From an uncultured Aquimarina sp. (GTDB taxonomy: Bacteria > Bacteroidota > Bacteroidia > Flavobacteriales > Flavobacteriaceae), in NCBI RefSeq assembly GCF_947500065.1, contig NZ_CANMQT010000007.1, forward strand, positions 124,001 to 188,000: a stretch of DNA of 64,000 bases, in the 5' to 3' direction. Both the position numbers and the translations under genes were made by a program. Below the pieces are notes generated by a model. It did no database searches. It was not told the DNA's origin and saw nothing but the letters and a program-made list of their open reading frames with translations. Positions 25,748 to 33,455 of this stretch are shown one piece after another. How positions within the stretch are numbered: position 1 is the first letter of the stretch; each line of letters begins with the position of its first letter.

Positions 25748-25880
25748 GTGTAATTCATTTGTTATGAATTCTTTATGGTAAATGTGAAATTATTTAATAT
25801 TTAGTAATTGTGGGTAACGGTATTGTATATGAAAAGTGGCGATTATAAATAAAAAGTTTTTTAGTTAAACCAAATCTACA

Positions 25881-25914
25881 AAAAAAAAGTGCAAGCCTTT
25901 GAGATTTGCACTTT
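25881..25914 (-). terminator. Minus-strand terminator of the DoxX/lipoprotein operon
   Basis: AAAGTGCAA (25886-25894) pairs perfectly with TTGCACTTT (25906-25914). On the minus strand the stem is followed by eight T (complement of 25881-25888). It lies about 80 bases beyond the stop of the NTF2-like lipoprotein gene at 25991. Confidence 0.8.
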
Positions 25915-25990
25915 CTTCGGTATTTTTTAGATACGTCTTTGTTGTAGCCAGTTATATTAAGTTAATTGAGATAAATTACGATTCTTGATG

Positions 25991-26470
25991 TTATCCAAAA
26001 ATCACCTCTCTAATAATTTGCCAACGATTCTCTTCCCAAACGAAATCTAAAATTACAGTCAATTCATTATTTTCTTCGGTAAGACTTACTCTTCTTTTGA
26101 CAACGATATGACCTTTATCTTGATTAACTTCTGTATGGATAAATTTTGCCCAAGTGTTCTTGGTTCGTTCTTCTCCTTCCAATTTGGAGGCAATTAATGT
26201 TTTGAATTCATCTTTCTTAAAAATGTTTTTATTATCATTTTGATCAATCATAATAACAATCATATCATTATGGTAAATTGAATCAAGTGTAGCTAAGCCA
26301 AAATTCTCGTCTGGTTCTATTAATCTATTTATAGATTTTATTAAGCCTTTTTCTGTTTGTTCATCTTGCTGTTTCATATATGAAATTTGATTTTTGGGTT
26401 CATTACAGGAAAATATAACTAGAGATATTAGTAGTATATTCAGTGTCTGATTAACTGTAGATAGTATCAT
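25991..26470 (-). CDS. NTF2/SnoaL-like lipoprotein
   Basis: The product has 159 residues with a lipoprotein signal (NILLISLVIFSC, lipid-modified Cys about 22). The mature part looks like a DUF4440/SnoaL-type cone fold: an N-terminal helix (GLIKSINRLIEPDENFGLATLDSIYHNDMIVIMID), then strands with GHIVVKRRVSL and VILDFVWEENRWQIIREV. Such domains serve as small enzymes or ligand-binding units; no catalytic residue is obvious. Its start overlaps the end of the second DoxX gene by 20 bases, so it is translated with that operon. It would sit at the inner or outer membrane facing the periplasm. Confidence 0.72.
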   Translation of the reverse strand: MILSTVNQTLNILLISLVIFSCNEPKNQISYMKQQDEQTEKGLIKSINRLIEPDENFGLATLDSIYHNDMIVIMIDQNDNKNIFKKDEFKTLIASKLEGEERTKNTWAKFIHTEVNQDKGHIVVKRRVSLTEENNELTVILDFVWEENRWQIIREVIFG

Positions 26471-26861
26471 GATTTCTTGATTTTGTGGCTATTTTTTGTA
26501 CATATTCACCAAATAACTTTCTATCGTATCTCCATGAAACAATAGTTAAAATAATAGCGGCGAATCCGTGATATATAAATCCGTCACCAACTATTAAATG
26601 AGCGGAAACTGCAAGAACAGCATCAAATAGAAAACCAGCATATGCCAATTCTTTTAAGAATGATGACTTTTTGGTCAATATTGCTATAGGTCCTAGTATT
26701 TTTAGTACTGCTAATGGATAAATAATCCAAGTTGGGAATCCTAAACTAATAAAAAATTGATGAGCGTAATCGTAATTTAAAAAATACATTAAACCACCTG
26801 ATGCAAATAAAAAGCTAACAATTCCTGTTACCAGCCAGTAAATAACTTTATCTCTTTTCAT
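26451..26861 (-). CDS. DoxX-like four-helix membrane protein (copy 2)
   Basis: The product has 136 residues when started at ATG 26861 (MKRDKVIYW), the start that matches its paralogue; an ATG 21 bases upstream overlaps the previous gene. It has four membrane helices with the family segment FFISLGFPTWIIYPLAVLKI and the basic-aromatic KELAYAGFLFDAVLA. It is a close tandem copy of the upstream gene, separated from it by 4 bases. DoxX-like proteins are linked to thiol and redox balance in some bacteria, which would fit the peroxiredoxin upstream, but the function is not established. Confidence 0.85.
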   Translation of the reverse strand: MKRDKVIYWLVTGIVSFLFASGGLMYFLNYDYAHQFFISLGFPTWIIYPLAVLKILGPIAILTKKSSFLKELAYAGFLFDAVLAVSAHLIVGDGFIYHGFAAIILTIVSWRYDRKLFGEYVQKIATKSRNHDTIYS

Positions 26862-26865
26862 AATT

Positions 26866-27255
26866 CTATAATTTAGTAACATTTAAGTTTTGGATATAGT
26901 TTCCGAACACCTTTCTGTCATATATCCAAGAAATTGAAGTAACGACTAGAGCAATTACGGCAGGTACAAATTCGTCATCATTGACTATTAGATGGGCACA
27001 TAAAGCTAGTATAGCATCAAATAAAAACCCTGCATAAGCGAGTTCTTTTAAGAAGTTGTTTTTTTTTGTAAGTATAGCAAGTACTCCAAATACTTTAAGA
27101 ATAGCTAATGGATAAATAATCCAAGTTGGAAACCCAAGGTTTATAAAGAAACCTTCGATTCTTGGGTAGTTAAAAATATACATCATTGCACTAAACATGA
27201 ATAAAGTACTGAGTAGCCCTGTCGAAATCCAATAAATAATTTTGTCTCTTTTCAT
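26866..27255 (-). CDS. DoxX-like four-helix membrane protein (copy 1)
   Basis: A 129-residue membrane protein with four helices, sharing MKRDK-IYW at the start, INLGFPTWIIYPLAILK in the middle and FLKELAYAGFLFDAILAL in the third helix with the following gene; they are clearly duplicates. It lies between a peroxiredoxin-like gene (4-base gap) and its paralogue (4-base gap), so all are one operon. The exact function is unknown. It is likely in the inner membrane, possibly as a redox-linked quinone- or thiol-interacting unit, which is inferred from DoxX relatives. Confidence 0.85.
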   Translation of the reverse strand: MKRDKIIYWISTGLLSTLFMFSAMMYIFNYPRIEGFFINLGFPTWIIYPLAILKVFGVLAILTKKNNFLKELAYAGFLFDAILALCAHLIVNDDEFVPAVIALVVTSISWIYDRKVFGNYIQNLNVTKL

Positions 27256-27259
27256 AATA

Positions 27260-27922
27260 TTAAATATTTTCTGTTATTAAGTTGTTTTTTAGAATGTTTA
27301 AAAGCTCTGTGGGTTCAAGTCGTGTCATATAATCTTCTTCAAAATGGACAAATACGATTTCCATTTTCTTATTAATGATATATATAGCGGGCACTGGTAA
27401 TTCAAAATTATTGTTCTTATGAATTCTAGTGAAATCCATACCGAAATTTTCAAATTCCTTTTTAGACGCTTCGTCTAGTTGAAAAACGATACCAATTGCT
27501 TTCATTAATTCGGCATCAATATCTGATAAGACAGGAAATGAAAGTGTATTTTTATCGATTGTTTGATTTACCAGTTCTGGTATTTCCGCACTGATTCCTA
27601 CTATATCAGTATTCAGTTGGTTAAAGATTTTACGTAATCGTTCATATTCTCGAAGTTCCATATTGCAATATGGGCACCAACCACCTCTATAAAAGTTTAG
27701 AATTAGGAATTCCTTTTCTATTAAATTGCTTAACAATAAATTGTTTCCGTTGATGTTTTGAAGACCCATATCTGGAATATGGTCTCCCACTTGAAGCGCA
27801 TTCTCTTTTAACCGTTTTTTTCTGATGTCATTAATACTATCGGTAAAAACTTTAATTATCGACTGCGGCATCCTCTCCATAGTGGCATTCCGCATTTGTT
27901 TTAGTTGTTCTTGTAATGTCAT
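27260..27922 (-). CDS. Peroxiredoxin-like (AhpC/TSA) protein
   Basis: The product has 220 residues. I prefer ATG 27922 (MTLQEQLKQM); an ATG 42 bases upstream would place the start in the probable promoter. A helical N-terminal region of about 65 residues precedes a thioredoxin-fold AhpC/TSA domain with FYRGGWCPYCNMELREYE, whose CxxC could be redox-active, and VVGISAE-like (here IVGISAE) and PVLSDID segments. It would reduce peroxides or act in thiol exchange. There is no signal peptide, so it is cytoplasmic. It starts an operon with two DoxX genes and a lipoprotein, and is preceded by an AraC regulator. Confidence 0.86.
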   Translation of the reverse strand: MTLQEQLKQMRNATMERMPQSIIKVFTDSINDIRKKRLKENALQVGDHIPDMGLQNINGNNLLLSNLIEKEFLILNFYRGGWCPYCNMELREYERLRKIFNQLNTDIVGISAEIPELVNQTIDKNTLSFPVLSDIDAELMKAIGIVFQLDEASKKEFENFGMDFTRIHKNNNFELPVPAIYIINKKMEIVFVHFEEDYMTRLEPTELLNILKNNLITENI

Positions 27923-28006
27923 TTTATACCTAATTTTTGTTGGTACAAATATCATGTCAAACAACCGTAATTTGATTATCTATGCTTGCAAACAAATAGT
28001 CAATAT

Positions 28007-28888
28007 CTAACCGAGTCTAGATTTTTTTAATTCTTTTTGAAATTGATTTGGAGTGAGGCTTGTGAATTTTTTAAAGAAACGAATAAAATTCGAAGGCTCT
28101 TTAAAGCCCATTTTATATGCAATTTCTTGAGAATTATACTTGTTTTCTGAAATATTTCGCTTAGCTTCAAGTAGTAACCAGCTATCTAAGAAAGCTTTCG
28201 CTGTTTTATGACCAATTTGTTTACAAATGTCATTTAAATACTTGTAAGATACAGCTAGTTTTTTCGCATAATCTTTTGCATTATGACTTTCATGGTAATA
28301 CTCGGTAATTAATTGTTTAAACTGAATAAAGTCTTTGAATCGCTGACTTTCAAATGTTTTGTGCTGATAAATAGAAAGACGTTTTATTTGAAACAACAGC
28401 GCTATTAAAGTTGAATTGATAATTTCGGCCTTCATAATATTGTTGGATTCCAAATGTAAATTTTCAAGAAGTTGTAAAAATGGATTCAAAGCTGTCATAT
28501 TTTCTTTCCCAATTAAAATACTTGGGGTGTGATAGATATGGAGAAAATGAAAAAGATTCTTTTCACTTATATTTTCGGTGATAAAGTTTTCTTCAAAAGA
28601 AATAACATATCCTTTAACGGTAAGATCCTTGTTAAACGAATGTACTTGGTCTTTTGTTAGAGGTAAAATTACTCCTGGAGATAAAATCTCCTCTTTAAAA
28701 TCAATAGTATGGAAACTCTCGCCTTCTGTAATAAGTATCAAGGCATTAAATTTAATTCTATGCGGATTTGATAAATCATATTCACTTTCTTTACAGCGTT
28801 TATATAATTCTTTAATCGATATAAATTCAAAAGGAATATCTTGTTCTACAAAACGTGAGAAAATAATATTCTCTATATTATTAAGCAT
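28007..28888 (-). CDS. AraC-family transcriptional regulator
   Basis: A 293-residue DNA-binding protein. The N-terminal half is a cupin-like sensor domain (LILITEGESFHTIDF, then GVILPLTKDQVHSF). The C-terminal 100 residues carry two helix-turn-helix units: KDYAKKLAVSYKYLNDICKQ and NSQEIAYKMGFKEPSNFIRF, with the typical final segment FKKFTSLTPNQFQ. It lies 84 bases upstream of the peroxiredoxin gene on the same strand and is the likely regulator of that operon. The ligand is unknown. Confidence 0.93.
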   Translation of the reverse strand: MLNNIENIIFSRFVEQDIPFEFISIKELYKRCKESEYDLSNPHRIKFNALILITEGESFHTIDFKEEILSPGVILPLTKDQVHSFNKDLTVKGYVISFEENFITENISEKNLFHFLHIYHTPSILIGKENMTALNPFLQLLENLHLESNNIMKAEIINSTLIALLFQIKRLSIYQHKTFESQRFKDFIQFKQLITEYYHESHNAKDYAKKLAVSYKYLNDICKQIGHKTAKAFLDSWLLLEAKRNISENKYNSQEIAYKMGFKEPSNFIRFFKKFTSLTPNQFQKELKKSRLG

Positions 28889-28959
28889 GAATCAATGTTG
28901 TTTTTTATCGAAGTTCTTTGTTAGGACTATTTTTTTTCTTTAATGATTAGGTGTCTGTG

Positions 28960-29262
28960 TCATAACTGTATATCAATATTTTCGTAATGGTTAACCGAAC
29001 ATTTTTCAATGTATTTCTCCATTCCCTTAGGTATATGTGCTTCATTCCATTTATCTCCTACGAAATTTATTAAATCATCCTCTTTTTCCCATCTTGATAT
29101 CATAATAAATTCATTAGAATTCCATTTGGTAGGTCTTGCAATTTCAAGAGAAATAAATCCTTCATAGTTATTGACTATAGGAACCGAAATTTCCTTGAAT
29201 TTAACTTCAAATTCATGATGAAGTTTTTTGGGAATAGTGGCTTTAAAAATTCGGATAATCAT
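28960..29262 (-). CDS. Antibiotic-biosynthesis-monooxygenase (ABM)-like domain protein
   Basis: A 100-residue protein with a single dimeric ferredoxin-like ABM fold: MIIRIFKATIPKKLHHEFEV, then NYEGFISLEIARP, then EFIMISRWEKEDDLINFVG. These small proteins act as cofactor-independent monooxygenases, haem-degrading enzymes or simple binders. The haem-degrading Asn/Trp/His set is not clear here. It lies 71 bases upstream of the AraC regulator on the same strand and may share its control. Confidence 0.8.
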   Translation of the reverse strand: MIIRIFKATIPKKLHHEFEVKFKEISVPIVNNYEGFISLEIARPTKWNSNEFIMISRWEKEDDLINFVGDKWNEAHIPKGMEKYIEKCSVNHYENIDIQL

Positions 29263-29500
29263 TTCCTGTGTTTTAATTAAACCTAATGGTTTGTGTATGA
29301 AGCATAGCGCGTAAAAAGATACTAAATTTTGAATTTAACACAGAATCAATTTTTTAGATTTTTTTATCTAACCAATTTAAATTGATTCGATATAAACTTT
29401 TACCATCATATAAAAAAAAATCAAAGAATTGTTTTTAAGATTTCCTTGAGTTTAGCATAATTACGTCTCAGATTAATGAAGAAAAAGGTTACTTTTTGCC

Positions 29501-30340
29501 TCAGTTCTTTGTTGGTAGCTGTTTATCTTTTAGTTCAATTAGATTTATAGATTTTTTATGAATTAGTAAGATTCCAAATGCTACAAGAAATCCAACTATA
29601 GCCCCAATCATAACATCTGTTGGAAAATGTTTTCCTGATGAAGTTCTATAATAACAACCTAGAACTACACCAATAAGAGCTATAATCCATAGTATATTTT
29701 TATACTTCCGTTCTTTATAAAACAAGCTATACGAATATGCAAAAAACACAAAACCAAATGCAATAATACTGGCGTCACCGGAAAAAAAAGAATTTAGAAT
29801 ATCATAATCCACAATGTCTTCCAAAAATTTTTCTTTTGCCTCAGGATTTAATGTTTCAATTTCATTAATTGTTCTATATGCAAACGGTCTGTATCTATTA
29901 ACTAGACCTTTTGCTAAACCAGTTAAACTTTCAGTTAGAACATACCCTTGTGAAAAAATAAAAAACAAAACAAGTCTTCGTTTTAAACTACCAGCAAAAA
30001 GGAATAAAGAAAAGGGTATTAAATAGATTGAAGTATTTTTAAACACCTTTCCATTGTTTTTAGCTCGTATGTCCCATCTTCCAGTAATACCTCTGTCAAA
30101 AGTATTTATTTGATTAATTTTTGCTTGATTCAAACTTCCAATTTCAAATTCAGTAAAATTGTCTGCTTTTATTTTTTGAAGTTCAATAGATGTATAGGAT
30201 AACCCAATCAAAACTAAACAAATTAGAAACTCCTTTTTTGAACTTAAAGTAACTATACAATGATCTTGAAAATAGTCATTTTTTCTTAGCACTAATAATA
30301 GAACGATTATTAAAGAAATTAGAATATAAATTATTGTCAT
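29501..30340 (-). CDS. PAP2-family membrane phosphatase
   Basis: A 279-residue protein with about six membrane helices. It has motif C1 KGLVNRYRP (K-x6-RP), and motif C3 RTSSGKHFPTD (R-x5-H-x3-D). Motif C2, normally PSGH, is SFFSGDAS, so the usual histidine acid is replaced by Asp. The family removes phosphate from lipid substrates such as undecaprenyl or phosphatidylglycerol phosphates at the outer face of the inner membrane. Whether activity survives the change cannot be told. It is not closely joined to a neighbour (about 185 bases from the next gene). Confidence 0.82.
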   Translation of the reverse strand: MTIIYILISLIIVLLLVLRKNDYFQDHCIVTLSSKKEFLICLVLIGLSYTSIELQKIKADNFTEFEIGSLNQAKINQINTFDRGITGRWDIRAKNNGKVFKNTSIYLIPFSLFLFAGSLKRRLVLFFIFSQGYVLTESLTGLAKGLVNRYRPFAYRTINEIETLNPEAKEKFLEDIVDYDILNSFFSGDASIIAFGFVFFAYSYSLFYKERKYKNILWIIALIGVVLGCYYRTSSGKHFPTDVMIGAIVGFLVAFGILLIHKKSINLIELKDKQLPTKN

Positions 30341-30525
30341 TTTATACGTGTTTTAATTGAGATTTCACGTAAGATTATCATTAACTTATAATTATTCCAA
30401 AAATCTATAACGTCGTATTCACGACATTTACCCGACATTAATTTTTTTGTATAAAATCTCAAACTACCAACTTGGGTTTGGTACAATGCGCTGACTTGGT
30501 AGGATTAGAAATTGTTGTGCTTTCA

Positions 30526-30753
30526 TTATTTATTCAACCACTTTTTAAATAATTTCATCAGTAATGGTTGCGCCACATAAACCATTAATATTACTAAAAC
30601 TGTTGTTAAAAGTAGTTCTACAACAATAGGGTTTAACCCTAATGCTATTAATCTTGGTTTAAAAAATGGCATAATCGTGAAGATTAATGGAACGATAGCA
30701 ATCCAAACTATGATTGCCATCTTCCATTTTTTTGGTTTTCTATCTACAGCCAT
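30526..30753 (-). CDS. Small membrane protein matching the C-terminal membrane hairpin of ABM monooxygenases
   Basis: A 75-residue protein. It starts with MAVDRKPKKWKMAIIVWIAI and has two membrane helices (about 12-30 and 42-62) followed by PLLMKLFKKWL. This matches the membrane tail found at the end of larger ABM-domain monooxygenases, where PPxWKMALVTW begins the hairpin. Here it is a separate gene, whose ATG directly follows the TAA of the pirin gene, so the two are translated together. Function unknown. Confidence 0.75.
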   Translation of the reverse strand: MAVDRKPKKWKMAIIVWIAIVPLIFTIMPFFKPRLIALGLNPIVVELLLTTVLVILMVYVAQPLLMKLFKKWLNK

Positions 30754-31479
30754 TTATCTATCAGTTACCTTTTTATAACTTACTTGTACTGGTGATTGCA
30801 AAATAAACAATTCACTATTTTGTGTAACATTTAAGTTTACTTGTTCTATGTTATTCGTTTTTGTAAAACTATCTTTTAGCATTTCATTTCCTTCAATTTC
30901 AAGACCACCTTCCATTAAATAAAATGAATGAAAGCTATTCTTATCTAAATTTATGGTATGATTGCCTTTAGGTAATTTATATCGTTTTGCAAAAATACCC
31001 GGAGCGTCCGTTTGTATCGGAGCATCTTCTCCCGCATATGATTTTACCTCATAGTCATTTTCATTTTTCCATTGAAAACTGTTTGCTTGATAATCCTTGT
31101 AGTAAGGTGCTTTTTGTAATGATTTACTAAAATCTGGATCAAACCATATTTGAAAAGCTCTTGAACCTTTCCAATATTTTTCTGAATGTTGTAAACCACT
31201 TCCAGCTTTAATATGTTGTACACCATCTGCTGGCAAAGGCGTCCATTTATTAGTGGCAGTATCATAATGCTCTAAACCACCATCAAAAATAAAAGTAAGT
31301 ATTTCTATCCCTTCGTGTGGATGCATTGGAAAGGCTCCTTCTTCAATTGCATCTACATTTGCCCAGTAAATAAGGTTTGAATATAAAGGCTCTCCAGATA
31401 AAGGTTTGTTTTCTTGGAGACGCCCACCAAAAAGCGAAATGCCTTTTTGTTCCAGTTTTGATTTTATATGTAATTCCAT
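30754..31479 (-). CDS. Pirin-family bicupin protein
   Basis: A 241-residue cytoplasmic protein. The N-terminal cupin has the pirin metal-binding set FPMHPHEGIEILTF and the later GSGLQHSE, which supply His/His/His/Glu ligands for iron; the C-terminal cupin is degenerate. Some pirins have quercetin 2,3-dioxygenase activity and others are redox-responsive regulators; sequence does not decide. It lies 30 bases downstream of the isochorismatase gene and directly before a small membrane gene. The MarR regulator further upstream probably controls the set. Confidence 0.93.
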   Translation of the reverse strand: MELHIKSKLEQKGISLFGGRLQENKPLSGEPLYSNLIYWANVDAIEEGAFPMHPHEGIEILTFIFDGGLEHYDTATNKWTPLPADGVQHIKAGSGLQHSEKYWKGSRAFQIWFDPDFSKSLQKAPYYKDYQANSFQWKNENDYEVKSYAGEDAPIQTDAPGIFAKRYKLPKGNHTINLDKNSFHSFYLMEGGLEIEGNEMLKDSFTKTNNIEQVNLNVTQNSELFILQSPVQVSYKKVTDR

Positions 31480-31509
31480 TTTATTTGCCTTTTTTATTAA
31501 TAAAGAACT

Positions 31510-32148
31510 TTATTTTTTCTGTTTAACTGATGATAAATAGCTTTCGTAAACCCATCCGTAAGAAGTGAACTGCCCTAAAACACCACCTAATTCCATAGAT
31601 TTCTCATCTCTCCAATCGTGCATTAATTCTGCATTTACCGATGCCCATGTAGCTACTTTTGCGCCAGCTTGAGATAAGCGATGCATTGTGGCATCTTGTA
31701 CCATTTTGTTCCACGTTCCAGAAGCATCAATAACTGCATAAGGGTCATAGCCATCGCGAACAGCTGAAATAGCGGGGAACAATAAGCAGACATCTGTTAC
31801 GATACCAGCCATAATAACCTTCTTTCTTCCAGTCTTGTCTATTGCTGCTTTGAAGTCTGGATTATCCCAAGCATTTATTTCTCCTGGTCTGTCAACAATA
31901 GTTGCATCTGGAACGATATCTAATATTTCTTGCCAGAAAGGGCCATTTGGTCCATCAGCCATACTTGTGGTTATGATTACTGGAATCCCTGCGACCTTAG
32001 CCATTGTTGCTAATGCTTTTAAATTGTTTTGCAATAGGATAGGGTCGATGTCCCTAACACTTGCTAGTAAACCTGTTTGATGGTCTATTAATGTTAGTAC
32101 TGCATTCTCTTTTGTTAAAAACTCTGTAAATCTGTTGTCTGTTTTCAT
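31510..32148 (-). CDS. Isochorismatase-like cysteine hydrolase (YcaC-type)
   Basis: A 212-residue cytoplasmic hydrolase. The nucleophile is Cys121 in GIVTDVCLLF, with Asp22 in LIDHQTGL as general base, and an intervening Lys to complete the triad. The overall form (SMADGPNGPFW, then FPAISAVRDGYD and the HRLSQAGA segment) fits the YcaC group, whose substrates are poorly known. It is the first gene after the MarR regulator, and a sequence nearly identical to the one at the marR start lies 23-37 bases upstream of its ATG, consistent with MarR control. Confidence 0.92.
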   Translation of the reverse strand: MKTDNRFTEFLTKENAVLTLIDHQTGLLASVRDIDPILLQNNLKALATMAKVAGIPVIITTSMADGPNGPFWQEILDIVPDATIVDRPGEINAWDNPDFKAAIDKTGRKKVIMAGIVTDVCLLFPAISAVRDGYDPYAVIDASGTWNKMVQDATMHRLSQAGAKVATWASVNAELMHDWRDEKSMELGGVLGQFTSYGWVYESYLSSVKQKK

Positions 32149-32170
32149 AATATTAGTTTTATTTATTATT

Positions 32171-32185
32171 GTATAGGTAATATTT
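32171..32185 (-). promoter_or_regulatory. Operator-like repeat upstream of the isochorismatase gene
   Basis: The plus-strand sequence GTATAGGTAATATTT (32171-32185) is repeated with one change at 32641-32655, upstream of marR. A second TATAGG lies at 32188-32193, giving two direct copies. It is a good candidate MarR binding site controlling the isochorismatase-pirin set. Confidence 0.6.
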
Positions 32186-32213
32186 GTATAGGAAAATATT
32201 AAAGAAAATTTTT

Positions 32214-32639
32214 TTAACTCCTAATTTTGATTAAAATTTTTGATACAATCTCTGCTTCTTCTTCAGTAATAGAGTAGAGGACTTTAATAAGCTCGTTTAT
32301 TTCTTTTGTTGCGTCTGATAAGATCTTTATACCTTCTTCAGTAATGTCAATATCCATCTGCCTTCTATTAGTTAAACAAAGACAACGTGTGACCCATTTC
32401 TTGATTTCCATTTTATCAATCAAACGAGTAATATTACTACCTTTATCTATGACTTGATCTTTAAGAAATGAAGCAGATACAGGTGTGTCTTTTGCACCTT
32501 TCAGGATTCTTAAAATGTTGTATTGAGCTGGAGAAATGTCATAAGGTTTTAAAACTGTTTTCAATTGATGCATATACCAACTATGGGTAGTTAGTAGTTC
32601 TACAGCAACATTTTGATATAAGTCCTTAGTTTTTTTCAT
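32214..32639 (-). CDS. MarR-family transcriptional regulator
   Basis: A 141-residue winged-helix regulator: LKPYDISPAQYNILRILKGA opens the DNA-binding region, DTPVSASFLKDQ and KGSNITRLIDKMEIK form the recognition helix, and RRQMDIDITEEG is the wing. It has no second domain. It lies 65 bases upstream of the isochorismatase gene on the same strand. Operator-like GTATAGGTAA sequences overlap its start and the downstream gap, so it probably represses itself and the downstream genes until an inducer binds. The redox-linked pirin suggests a phenolic or oxidant signal, which is inference. Confidence 0.93.
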   Translation of the reverse strand: MKKTKDLYQNVAVELLTTHSWYMHQLKTVLKPYDISPAQYNILRILKGAKDTPVSASFLKDQVIDKGSNITRLIDKMEIKKWVTRCLCLTNRRQMDIDITEEGIKILSDATKEINELIKVLYSITEEEAEIVSKILIKIRS

Positions 32640-32640
32640 T

Positions 32641-32655
32641 GTATAGGTAACATTT
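32641..32655 (-). promoter_or_regulatory. Operator-like repeat at the marR start
   Basis: GTATAGGTAACATTT (plus strand) directly abuts the marR start codon at 32639 and continues TTCCTAT, giving an inverted ATAGG/CCTAT pair. It matches the site at 32171-32185 in 14 of 15 bases. The identity extends a further three bases to the left (ATT). Autoregulation by MarR is the simplest reading. Confidence 0.6.
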
Positions 32656-32873
32656 TCCTATGCAAATGTATGATTTATTTTTGAATGTTCAAAATGTTTT
32701 TAAAAGTGTTACTGAAAAGCTATCAGTAATATAGGAATTGACTATAACAACTGCATAACAGCAATTACGCTTATTTCTTTTATATAGTTGATTGTTGTCA
32801 TTTGTAAGCGTATAATTATCGGGCTACGTTTCATAATGTTATTACACATCATAACCTGACTATGCTTTTTAAA

Positions 32874-33455
32874 TCATGGTTGCAATACAGTTGTTGTCCA
32901 GTTTTTTCCTTCTAACTGAAAAAGCGTTCTTTTATGAAACCTAGTTTTTTCGAATTCCATGCATTCTATTCTAATAGGTGCAATAGCAAATCCACCCCAG
33001 TTTTTGGGTTTCATGACATCTTTGTTTTTATATGCTATTTCGATTTCGGTAAACTTCTTTTTTAAAACTTCAATATTTTCAATAGCCGTTCCTTGTTCGC
33101 TGATCATGGATATGATGTTAGAATCCTTAGCTCTTTCATTAAAATACTGAGTTGCTTCTGTGTCAGAAATTTTAGTAGCATTTCCCTGAATTCGTATTTG
33201 TTTTTGGGTAGTTTCCCACCAAAAGGTCAATGCTACTTTCGATGATTGTGTTACTTCTAACCCTTTTCTGGATCGCAGTGGTCCTGTAATAATAAAAGTA
33301 TCATTCTTAACTTCTTTTAGAGATACAAATCGAGCATTTGGATATCCATCTAATCCATTAGAAGAAATACAGCAAGCAGAAGGTATGCTAGCTGAACTCC
33401 TTTTAAGCTCTTCCACATACCACTCGTTAAATAATCGAAAAGGATCTTGACTCAT
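32874..33455 (-). CDS. pdxH: Pyridoxamine 5'-phosphate oxidase
   Basis: A 193-residue flavoenzyme that would oxidise pyridoxine or pyridoxamine phosphate to pyridoxal phosphate with FMN. The FMN/PLP-binding segments are YPNARFVSLKEV, then ITGPLRSRKGLEVTQSSKVALTFWW-type strand-helix (residues about 56-80), QIRIQGNATKI and the C-terminal MEFEKTRFHKRTLF with W...TTVLQP. The canonical RLHDR is altered to RFHKR. Length is slightly short for PdxH. Its start overlaps the stop of the adenine deaminase gene by four bases (ATGA), so the two are translationally coupled. A general PNPOx-like oxidase is the alternative. Confidence 0.82.
   Translation of the reverse strand: MSQDPFRLFNEWYVEELKRSSASIPSACCISSNGLDGYPNARFVSLKEVKNDTFIITGPLRSRKGLEVTQSSKVALTFWWETTQKQIRIQGNATKISDTEATQYFNERAKDSNIISMISEQGTAIENIEVLKKKFTEIEIAYKNKDVMKPKNWGGFAIAPIRIECMEFEKTRFHKRTLFQLEGKNWTTTVLQP

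Noticed and set aside
28889..28959. Gap between the ABM-like gene and the AraC gene as a possible RNA element
   Set aside because: It is short, AT-rich and shows no stable stem or conserved motif.
29470..29500. AAAAAG...CTTTTT stem downstream of the PAP2 gene as a terminator
   Set aside because: The stem is only A-T rich with a four-base loop and no GC core, so it would be too weak to call.
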